The notes under the pieces were generated by a model. The model did not search any database and was not told the origin of the DNA. It was given only the letters and a program-made list of their open reading frames with translations. DNA of 5,865 nt, taken from Thermoleophilia bacterium (lineage in GTDB: Bacteria > Actinomycetota > Thermoleophilia > RBG-16-64-13). Position 1 is the first letter of the stretch; every line of letters begins with the position of its first letter. A program made the translations under genes and the position numbers. The stretch lies in NCBI GenBank assembly GCA_016929985.1, contig JAFGIH010000551.1, positions 1 through 5,865 on the forward strand, written 5' to 3'. This document shows positions 1 through 5,561 of the stretch, one piece after another.

Positions 1-3000
1 ATCCGTCGGTGCTCAGCGCCCGCGCCTGGTGGAGGTCCCCCGCCCGCCAAGCGACCCAGGAAAGATGGCCCTTGGCCTCTCCTCCGAACTCGGTCCAGAC
101 CCCCGGAGGATCCGTCATCAGCGACAGCGTTTCTTGCGCGTACTTACGGACGGTCTCGGTCTCACCCCGCCGTCGATGCCAGATTTCCAAGTACCACAGC
201 GCCGGGAGCCCGTGCCAGACCGAATGGTGCCGCTTTGCCAGATGGTAGAAGAGGATGAGCTGATCGTAAGCCTCTTCGCTCTTCTCGGGCGACCATAGGT
301 AGGCGTTCGCCAGGATCCTTTCTGCGTAGAGGAGATCTCCCGGCGAACCGGCCGCTCGGAAGTTCTCGGCGCATTCCTGAACAAGCGCTAGAGTCTCAGT
401 CGTAGACACGCCTCGCTGCTGTGTCCACGAGGCTATGATGCGCAGCCGCAAGAACCGGGCCCGCTCTCGCGGACTTCCGTGGCTCCCCATCGTCCTCGCG
501 GCTTGGTCGAGTAGACCGTATAGCTCTTGGAGCCTTTCTTCGTAAAAACATAGCCAGCCACGGATTGTCTGAACACGGATCCAGGTGTCCCACCACGAGG
601 TGTCGGCGTCCTCGGCCGGAGATCCGAGAAGCTCGTCCACCTCGGTTAGACAGGCCATGGACTGATCGAAGCGGCGGCGGCGCATGTGCATCATGGCTAC
701 CTTCTCCTGTAGACGCGCCTGCCACAGCCGCTCCCCTGGCGGGACCCTTCGGGCGGCCTGCCGATAGGCCGCGAGGGCACAGTCGGTCTCCACCATGACG
801 TCGTGCACGTCACCCAACTCCTCCCAGACGGAGCTTGCGAAGATCGGGGCTCTTTCGGGCGCACCTACCGGGAGGATTTCGAGAAGATCGGCGGCCCGGC
901 GCAACTGCGACAAGGCCTCGTTCCAGGCGAAGTGCGCTACGGCGACGCGGCCGGCTCTGAGGCAGTAGGCAACCGCCTGGGAGGCGAATCCTGCCGGAAC
1001 GGCCTCCGAGAAGTGGTACGCGAGGTCCGCGGCATGGGCGTCGAGTTCATCGCCGTACAGGCGCTCGAGGGCTGCCCCCACCTTGGCGTGCAAGGTCGCC
1101 CGTCGTTGCGGGGAGAGCTCAGCCCGAAGGACGTCCTGAAAGATGCTATGGGCAAAACGATAGCCCCCTGGTGCGTCCTCCCGGGTCAGCAGTATGTGGG
1201 TGTCGATTGCTTCGGCGAGCCGCTCCAGCAGAAGCGCGGGTGTCAGGTCCGTCGCGTCGGCGAGCACCGGTTGTGTGAACTCCCGGCCGATGACGCTGGC
1301 TACGTCCAGAGTCTCGCGACAGGGCGCCGAGAGGCGCGAGAGGCGGCGAAGGACCACATGGCGCACCCCCTCTTCGCGGCTGAGGACCGGCCCACCCGGC
1401 CGGGGCTCTGGAGACTCGCTCTCGAGAAGACGAAGGCGCACGAGCTGGGTCATGAAGAACGGGTTGCCCTCGGTCACCCGGTAGACGTCAGCGGCCGGCG
1501 TGGTGCCTCCGTGGGCCACGCCGCTCATGTTGGCTCCCGGGCCTGCGCCGGTTCCCGGGTCTGCTTCAGGCGCCACCTCTTTGCGGTCAAGACCGGTCAA
1601 CTCGACGAAAAGACCGACCTCGCTCTCGGAAAGGGAACGCAGAGGGAGGACCGCCCCCAGGTCGCCGCGCACCAGTTCGTTGATCACCTCCGTGAGGAGG
1701 GGCGACTGGGCGGGTTCGCCTGATCGGTAGGTGAGAAGCAGTATCAGCGAGGTGTCCCGCACGTGGCTGATAACGTACTGGAGGGCCATGAGCGTGGAGG
1801 GGTCGGCCCAGTGCAGGTCGTCGATGACCAGACACAGCGGGCCTTCGTCGGCTTTGTGGCGCACGGCGTCTACGAGTCTATCGAACACGCGCAGCCGGGC
1901 GCTCTCGCCCTCATCGGCCGAGCGTACATCGCCCGGCGGCTCCGGCGCGAATATCCGGGCCAACTCGCCGGTGGGATTCTCCCGTTTCCATTGCTCGACG
2001 ATCTCCACCCATGGTTCGTATACCGGCTTGGCGGACGCGTCCCGGCACCTGCCCCAGTTCACGCGGGCGCCCGCGTCGCGTGCGTAGGCTGCCGTCTCTT
2101 CGGCCAAGCGGGTCTTCCCGATGCCGGGGTCTCCCACGATCGCCGCGCCGCGCACCTCCCCGTTCATCGCTGCATCGACCGCCGCGCGAAGCACAGCCAA
2201 CTCTCGCTCCCGCCCCACGAAGGGGAGTCGCCCCGACTTGTGCCTGCTGTCGCTGGCCGATAGGGGGCCGACGGGGTGATCGACGGCCCACGCAGTCGAG
2301 ACACCGGCTGGACGCTCGACTGCGCGATCAGCCTGGCAAACGAGGCGGTAGCCCACGCTCCTGACGGCTTCGATCCGGATCGTCCCGGAGGGCGCGGCGC
2401 CGCGGGTACCCGCAACTGCATGCCCGGCCGCTTGCTCCAGCTTCCGGCGCAGGTTGGCGATGTGCACCGTGACAACTCGGGGCTCAACGAAGTCGCAGCC
2501 CCAGATGAGATCGATCAGTTGCTGACGGCTCCAGACGCGACCCGGCCGACGGGCGAAGTGGCACAGCAACTCGAACTCCTTGGCCGTCAGGCTGAGGGGA
2601 ACGGCCTCGAGCTCGACCGTGTGCTCATCCAGGTCGACAACGAGCGGACCGACGGTGAGTCTCTCGGTCTCGTTCTTGCCTGCGCCCGCGTGGCCCGGCG
2701 CGGAGCCTCCCAGCAGGGCTCGGATACGCTCGACGAGCGAATCTCCAGAGTCATCGGCACGGCTGTCCGTACTACGGGATAGGACAACGACAGGGACGTC
2801 ATATCGGGAGGCTGCCGCGGACAGGCTCTCGAGATCGCGGCCGCCAAGGGCATTCTCATGGATCACCAGCACATCTGGACGGTCGTGCTCGAGCAAGCGA
2901 GTCGCCGTCACACCGTTGTCGGCTTGAAGAACCGCGAAGCCCGCGCGCTTGAGGCTTGCCCCAATCGGGTCCTGAGGATCTCGCCTCGCCACCAGAAGCA

Positions 3001-3025
3001 CACGCGTTGCTGGAGACTGCACCAC
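1..3025 (-). CDS. Large transcriptional regulator: degenerate receiver + OmpR-type winged helix + MalT-like ATPase + TPR-like region (3' end outside window)
   Basis: One uninterrupted minus-strand frame gives 1008 residues and runs off the left edge, so the C-terminus is missing. Residues 9-105 resemble a response-regulator receiver but lack its acidic pocket and phospho-acceptor aspartate. Residues 122-230 form an OmpR/PhoB winged helix, with the TAKEFELL motif at 147-154 and recognition helix VVTVHIANLRRKLE at 184-197. From 269 comes an AAA_16/MalT-like ATPase: FVGRE, Walker A GDPGIGKT (298-305, Lys304), Walker B LVIDDLHWAD (399-408), and TEGNPFF (518-524). Residues from about 660 onward are helical and TPR-like. 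The frame opens after a TAG at 3109-3107. I chose the GTG at 3025 because GGGGGTGA lies just upstream; GTG 3022 and 3040 are alternatives. By family analogy it is a cytoplasmic DNA-binding regulator switched by nucleotide and perhaps a ligand. Its targets are unknown. Confidence 0.9.
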   Translation of the reverse strand, partial: MVQSPATRVLLVARRDPQDPIGASLKRAGFAVLQADNGVTATRLLEHDRPDVLVIHENALGGRDLESLSAAASRYDVPVVVLSRSTDSRADDSGDSLVERIRALLGGSAPGHAGAGKNETERLTVGPLVVDLDEHTVELEAVPLSLTAKEFELLCHFARRPGRVWSRQQLIDLIWGCDFVEPRVVTVHIANLRRKLEQAAGHAVAGTRGAAPSGTIRIEAVRSVGYRLVCQADRAVERPAGVSTAWAVDHPVGPLSASDSRHKSGRLPFVGRERELAVLRAAVDAAMNGEVRGAAIVGDPGIGKTRLAEETAAYARDAGARVNWGRCRDASAKPVYEPWVEIVEQWKRENPTGELARIFAPEPPGDVRSADEGESARLRVFDRLVDAVRHKADEGPLCLVIDDLHWADPSTLMALQYVISHVRDTSLILLLTYRSGEPAQSPLLTEVINELVRGDLGAVLPLRSLSESEVGLFVELTGLDRKEVAPEADPGTGAGPGANMSGVAHGGTTPAADVYRVTEGNPFFMTQLVRLRLLESESPEPRPGGPVLSREEGVRHVVLRRLSRLSAPCRETLDVASVIGREFTQPVLADATDLTPALLLERLAEAIDTHILLTREDAPGGYRFAHSIFQDVLRAELSPQRRATLHAKVGAALERLYGDELDAHAADLAYHFSEAVPAGFASQAVAYCLRAGRVAVAHFAWNEALSQLRRAADLLEILPVGAPERAPIFASSVWEELGDVHDVMVETDCALAAYRQAARRVPPGERLWQARLQEKVAMMHMRRRRFDQSMACLTEVDELLGSPAEDADTSWWDTWIRVQTIRGWLCFYEERLQELYGLLDQAARTMGSHGSPRERARFLRLRIIASWTQQRGVSTTETLALVQECAENFRAAGSPGDLLYAERILANAYLWSPEKSEEAYDQLILFYHLAKRHHSVWHGLPALWYLEIWHRRRGETETVRKYAQETLSLMTDPPGVWTEFGGEAKGHLSWVAWRAGDLHQARALSTDG

Positions 3026-3030
3026 CGGCT

Positions 3031-3038
3031 TCACCCCC
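3031..3038 (-). promoter_or_regulatory. Shine-Dalgarno sequence supporting the GTG start at 3025
   Basis: On the minus strand GGGGGTGA differs by one base from GGAGGTGA and lies 5 nt before the GTG at 3025 (8 nt from the GGGGG core). The stronger-looking GGAGAAGG at 3079-3072 has no in-frame start at a usable distance, the nearest GTG being about 31 nt downstream. The choice between GTG 3025 and the adjacent GTG 3022 is not certain. Confidence 0.5.
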
Positions 3039-3083
3039 ACCGACGGCTGGCTCTTGCTGCTTACGCCCGGGCCTTCTCCGCGA

Positions 3084-3110
3084 TATCCGTGCGGATAGGC
3101 CGAAGCCTAT
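3084..3110 (-). promoter_or_regulatory. Overlapping stem-loop and palindrome in the leader of the large regulator
   Basis: Read on the minus strand, ATAGGC-TTCG-GCCTAT (3110-3095) is a perfect 6-bp stem closed by a UUCG tetraloop, and would sit at the very 5' end of the predicted transcript. It shares its last three bases with TATCCG-CA-CGGATA (3097-3084), a second perfect inverted repeat with a 2-nt centre. The two cannot pair fully at the same time in RNA. The second has the form of a dimer-binding operator. No U-run follows either, so a classical terminator is unlikely. Function is not known. Confidence 0.5.
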
Positions 3111-3116
3111 GCTATG

Positions 3117-3145
3117 AGTCTATCTCCCTGCATCAGGCGTGTCAC
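3117..3145 (-). promoter_or_regulatory. Candidate sigma-70-type promoter for the large regulator
   Basis: On the minus strand GTGACA (3145-3140, five of six matches to TTGACA) is followed by a 17-nt spacer and TAGACT (3122-3117, four of six matches to TATAAT). Transcription would start near 3110, giving a leader of about 85 nt before the GTG at 3025. The exact 17-nt spacing and the position between two genes support the call. It rests on consensus matching only. Confidence 0.45.
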
Positions 3146-3165
3146 TCACCCGGTGCTAGGTACTG

Positions 3166-3180
3166 CGCCGCTACGCGGCG
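3166..3180 (-). repeat. Small inverted repeat across the stop codon of the AraC-family gene
   Basis: CGCCGC-GTA-GCGGCG is a perfect 6-bp GC-only inverted repeat with a 3-nt loop that contains part of the TAG stop codon (3173-3171). It could form a hairpin at the end of the AraC-family transcript, but there is no U-tract and the stem is short. It is at best a weak terminator or an RNA-stabilising end. Confidence 0.35.
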
Positions 3181-4079
3181 GGCGCCAACTCCCTCACCGG
3201 CCGCCCCTCGATGTACCCCCGGTATCCCAAGGGCGCCAACTGGAAGCGGGGAGCGTCCTCGTCAGCCCACTCGTAACCGATGATGAGCGGGTCGTAGCTG
3301 TTTATCACGTCCCAGAGTGAGTTGATGGCCTGCTCGAAGTCCTTCTCCTCGAACGGCTCCCCCTGGAAGACGAGCATCTTGCACGGCGCCAGCTCGATCA
3401 CCCGGTACCCTTCGGGCAGAGAGCCGGCGTAGTCGATGGGCACCTCCACGCCCTGCACGTAGGTGGACGTTCCTTCGGGGCGCAGGTTGTCAGGCATCCA
3501 CAAGCCCATCGGCTCGTGGATGGCCTCGCGGATGCCCTTCAGGTCGTCCCATACCTCGCAACCCACCTCTTCGCAGTAGGCGAAGTAGTGCGTTGCGCTC
3601 GTAGCCGGAAGGAAGAGCAGCTTGCGCCGCGGCCGCTCGAGTATCTGTACGAACACTGTCTTTGTCCCGGCCATGCCGTTCGTTCCTTTCTGTCTGTCTC
3701 GGTAGAGCTCGGTCACCGGCTCGGGGTGGAAGAGATGGGCCGGCCAGGCGACCTCCTGGAGACGAGAGGGCGGCACGCCGAACTGCCGCGCGAAGGCCCG
3801 CGTGAAGCCCTCGTGTGAGTCGAACACGAAGTCGAAGGCCACGTCCACCACGCGCCTCTCCTCCTTGCTCAACTCCACGGCCGCGGCCGAAAGGCGCCTC
3901 ATTCGCAGGTATTCAAAGGGAGTCCGGCCGGTCATCTCCTTGAACATCCGCGCTGAGTGGTACATGGAGTAGCGCGCGGCCCGCGCCAGGTCGGCGAGGG
4001 TCACCGGTTCGCCGAGGTGATCCTCGATGAACTCCTGCATGCGCCGCACCGCTTTGCGCCGTTCCCACTCTGTGAGCAC
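3171..4079 (-). CDS. AraC-family transcriptional regulator with GyrI-like effector-binding domain (Rob-like)
   Basis: The 302-residue protein has the layout of Rob: an N-terminal AraC/XylS DNA-binding domain and a C-terminal GyrI-like (SbmC/BmrR-type) small-molecule-binding domain. The first helix-turn-helix lies at about residues 27-50 (LADLARAARYSMYHSARMF) and the second at about 77-101, with SHEGFTRAFARQFGVPP at 88-104. The linker carries FHPEPVTELYRDRQKG. From about 138 to 292 lies the GyrI-like part, with VPIDYAGSLPEGY and a C-terminal LGYRGYIEG. I chose the GTG at 4079 because AGGAGG (4089-4084) precedes it. An ATG 38 codons upstream is open, but that extension looks non-coding and overlaps the divergent promoter region. 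Such proteins commonly respond to hydrophobic or toxic small molecules; the ligand here is unknown. It is divergent from metF, 146 bp away. Confidence 0.9.
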   Translation of the reverse strand: MLTEWERRKAVRRMQEFIEDHLGEPVTLADLARAARYSMYHSARMFKEMTGRTPFEYLRMRRLSAAAVELSKEERRVVDVAFDFVFDSHEGFTRAFARQFGVPPSRLQEVAWPAHLFHPEPVTELYRDRQKGTNGMAGTKTVFVQILERPRRKLLFLPATSATHYFAYCEEVGCEVWDDLKGIREAIHEPMGLWMPDNLRPEGTSTYVQGVEVPIDYAGSLPEGYRVIELAPCKMLVFQGEPFEEKDFEQAINSLWDVINSYDPLIIGYEWADEDAPRFQLAPLGYRGYIEGRPVRELAPAA

Positions 4080-4225
4080 GCTGCCTCCTCTCGGGATGTC
4101 AGGATACCGGCGCGAGCCCGGGACGGCTTGACCGCCGTTGCGGATGTGTGCGGCCGGCCGGTGAGGGGTAGATAATGTCGCGCACCGATGCATACCGGCA
4201 ACCGACTTCCAGAAGGGCCACAGCT
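4080..4225. promoter_or_regulatory. Divergent promoter region between the AraC-family gene and metF
   Basis: This 146-bp gap must hold the start signals of two divergent genes. For metF the best -10 element is GATAAT at 4171-4176 (five of six matches), within TAGATAAT, but no good -35 lies 16-19 nt upstream; TTGACC at 4128-4133 is too far. For the AraC-family gene, TATCCT on the minus strand (4106-4101) is a weak -10. ATACCGGC occurs twice in direct orientation, at 4104-4111 and 4192-4199, one near each gene start, and could be a shared regulator site. A palindromic CGGCCGGCCG lies at 4151-4160. I see no riboswitch-like conserved structure. Confidence 0.45.
4084..4089 (-). promoter_or_regulatory. 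Shine-Dalgarno sequence deciding the AraC-family start
   Basis: A perfect AGGAGG on the minus strand lies 4 nt before the GTG at 4079. It favours this GTG over the upstream in-frame ATG at 4193, which would add 38 residues unlike the family's N-terminus. The spacing is a little short but usable. Confidence 0.75.
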
Positions 4226-5092
4226 ATGAAGATCGCCGAGATACTGAACTCCAGAATGAGCTTCTCGTTCGAAGTGTTTCCGCCGAAGACCGACGCAGGT
4301 ATGGAGAAGCTGAGGTCGGCGCTGCAGTACTACTACAACTACAAGCCCGATTTCATCAGCTGCACGTACGGCGCCGGCGGCAGCAACGCGGGTCGCAACG
4401 TGGAAGTGTGCCAGACCATCATCGACGCGGGTGTCACCGAGGTCATGACGCACTTCACCTGCATCGGGAACACCAAGGAAAAGATCAACAGCGAGCTCGA
4501 GCACTACCGGTCCATGGGCATGGAGAACGTCCTGGCCATGCGGGGCGACCTGCCTGCAGGCTGGGAAGGTACGCAAGGCGACTTCAGCTACGCCGATGGA
4601 CTGATCAGATATATCAAGAAGGAATTCCCCGATTTCTGCATCGCGGCTGCCTGCTATCCGGAGAAGCACATCCTGGCGCCCTCGTTCGCCGCGGATATCG
4701 CCCATCTGCGCAGCAAGCAGGACAACGGCGCCGAGTTTCTCATGTCGCAGCTGTGCCACGACGTGGAGGCATTCAAGGAGTTCGTCTATCGCATACGCGA
4801 AGCCGGGATAGGCGCTCCTGTGGTGCTCGGCATCATGCCGGCGTTGGGCAAGGACGCCATCATCCGCATGACTGTCAGCAACGGCTGCTCCATCCCCGCG
4901 GAGCTGGCGGCGATCATCGGCAAGTACGGCGAGAACCCCGACGAGTTCAAGAAGGCCGGCATCGATTACACCATCAACCAGATCTACAGGTTCATGGAGG
5001 CCGGCATCGAGGGCCTGCACATCTATACGCTGAATAAGTGGGAAGACGTCGAGACGATCATGGACGGCTGCGGCATCCGCAAGGACGTGTAG
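4226..5092 (+). CDS. metF: Methylenetetrahydrofolate reductase, MetF family
   Basis: A soluble TIM-barrel flavoenzyme that reduces 5,10-methylene-tetrahydrofolate to 5-methyl-tetrahydrofolate, the methyl donor for methionine synthase and, in acetogens, for the methyl branch of the Wood-Ljungdahl pathway. At 288 residues it is close to E. coli MetF (296). Family motifs appear in order: FSFEVFPPKT near the N-terminus with Glu16 (E. coli Glu28), CTYGAGGSNAGRN, THFTCIG, LAMRGDLPAG with Asp108 (E. coli Asp120), AAACYPEKH, SQLCHD with Gln175 (E. coli Gln183), VLGIMPAL, and GLHIYTLNK near the end. I chose ATG 4226 because GAAGGG lies about 7 nt upstream and the SFEVFPP motif then falls at the usual distance; the frame is open 17 codons further up. 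No electron-donor partner gene lies beside it in the window, so the physiological reductant cannot be told. Confidence 0.95.
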   Translation: MKIAEILNSRMSFSFEVFPPKTDAGMEKLRSALQYYYNYKPDFISCTYGAGGSNAGRNVEVCQTIIDAGVTEVMTHFTCIGNTKEKINSELEHYRSMGMENVLAMRGDLPAGWEGTQGDFSYADGLIRYIKKEFPDFCIAAACYPEKHILAPSFAADIAHLRSKQDNGAEFLMSQLCHDVEAFKEFVYRIREAGIGAPVVLGIMPALGKDAIIRMTVSNGCSIPAELAAIIGKYGENPDEFKKAGIDYTINQIYRFMEAGIEGLHIYTLNKWEDVETIMDGCGIRKDV

Positions 5093-5120
5093 CCGGCGGC
5101 AGCCGGCCCAAGCCGGCGCG
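5091..5120 (+). repeat. Three tandem decamers with AGCCGGC core at the end of metF
   Basis: AGCCGGCGGC (5091-5100), AGCCGGCCCA (5101-5110) and AGCCGGCGCG (5111-5120) share their first seven bases at an exact 10-bp period. The first unit begins inside the metF stop codon (TAG, 5090-5092). Each unit contains the palindrome GCCGGC. The period is about one helical turn, so a protein could contact all three from one face. Slippage during replication is an equally good explanation. Confidence 0.6.
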
Positions 5121-5136
5121 GTAGCCTCGCGCACAG

Positions 5137-5174
5137 ACGGGCGGCCTCGCGGGAGACCCCGCGAGGCCGCCCGT
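5137..5174. terminator. Perfect 17-bp hairpin, probable bidirectional terminator between convergent genes
   Basis: The left arm (5137-5153, ACGGGCGGCCTCGCGGG) and right arm (5158-5174) are perfectly complementary and are separated by a 4-nt AGAC loop. The hairpin lies 44 nt after the metF stop and 46 nt beyond the stop of the minus-strand membrane-protein gene, where a shared terminator is expected. Neither side has a real U-tract (GTGTCTC on the plus strand, CTGTGCG on the minus), a form often seen in high-GC bacteria. It may therefore act through stem stability alone or with Rho. Confidence 0.8.
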
Positions 5175-5220
5175 GTCTCAAGTGCCTGTGCCGCAACCAC
5201 CAGGGCCTTCGAGAGGCGGC

Positions 5221-5550
5221 TCAGCCGAAGCCGATGACCTCCAGCGCGAGCAGCCACCACCAGGCGTCGACGACGAGATAGAAGGCGCTGATCGCGGCGG
5301 CGCCCGCCCAATCACGACGCCACGCCAGCGCGACGGTGAATGCTATCCACAGGCCCGCGGCGGTGGCGACCAGCGCAAGAAATCCTCCTGAGCCCCGCTG
5401 GAACCCGTCAAGAATCCAAGAGAAGACCGGGTACGTAATCGCGAGCGGCAGGATTATCCCCAGCCAGCGGAGGGTGAGGTTGACCCTCTGTCTAGGGGTG
5501 AGAGGCTCCTTCTGAACCGGAGCCGGTCCGTCCACCATGCGATCGTCCAT
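5221..5550 (-). CDS. Small hypothetical membrane protein with three predicted transmembrane helices
   Basis: I do not recognise this 109-residue protein. Residues 1-26 are polar and probably cytoplasmic, ending in TPRQRVNLTLR. Three hydrophobic stretches follow, at about 27-47, 56-77 and 83-106. The connection after helix 2 is basic (WRRDW, 77-81), giving a positive patch on one side. The third helix is unusual in carrying Asp95, three adjacent tryptophans (97-99) and Glu104. ATG 5550 is preceded by AGGAG with a 6-nt spacer, so this start is well supported; ATG 5538 is less so. The AGGAG overlaps the stop codon of the DUF2254-like gene upstream, which indicates one transcript and probable translational coupling. 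It may be an accessory subunit of that membrane protein, but this is inference from context. Confidence 0.8.
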   Translation of the reverse strand: MDDRMVDGPAPVQKEPLTPRQRVNLTLRWLGIILPLAITYPVFSWILDGFQRGSGGFLALVATAAGLWIAFTVALAWRRDWAGAAAISAFYLVVDAWWWLLALEVIGFG

Positions 5551-5556
5551 GCACGG

Positions 5557-5561
5557 CTCCT
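5557..5561 (-). promoter_or_regulatory. Shine-Dalgarno overlapping the upstream stop codon
   Basis: On the minus strand the sequence TAGGAG contains both the TAG stop of the DUF2254-like gene (5562-5560) and the AGGAG that precedes ATG 5550 by 6 nt. Ribosomes ending the first gene would stand on the start site of the second, the usual arrangement for coupled translation. Confidence 0.7.

Noticed and set aside
803..1723. A 306-codon open frame on the plus strand
   Set aside because: It is fully antisense to the ATPase and helical region of the large regulator. Its translation shows no recognisable domain and is rich in Arg/Gly/Pro, as expected for a shadow frame in GC-rich DNA.
2276..2782. 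A 168-codon open frame on the plus strand
   Set aside because: It lies antisense to the winged-helix domain of the large regulator, which is strongly supported by conserved motifs.
1..3025. A possible frameshift or broken gene, because the large regulator has no stop in the window
   Set aside because: The frame stays open and domain motifs remain in one frame from the receiver to the left edge; the missing stop is simply outside the window.
4080..4193. A 38-residue N-terminal extension of the AraC-family protein from ATG 4193
   Set aside because: A perfect AGGAGG precedes the GTG at 4079, the extension has no family similarity, and it would cover the divergent promoter region.
4128..4225. 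A possible riboswitch in the metF leader (SAM, cobalamin or THF type)
   Set aside because: The leader after the candidate -10 is only about 45 nt and shows no conserved core or terminator/anti-terminator pair.
4408..5037. A 209-codon open frame on the plus strand
   Set aside because: It is an alternative frame within metF, with a His/Arg/Gly-rich low-complexity translation and no suitable ribosome-binding site.
4001..5311. A 436-codon open frame on the minus strand
   Set aside because: It runs antisense through all of metF, across the terminator and into the next gene. MetF has clear family motifs, and this frame has none.
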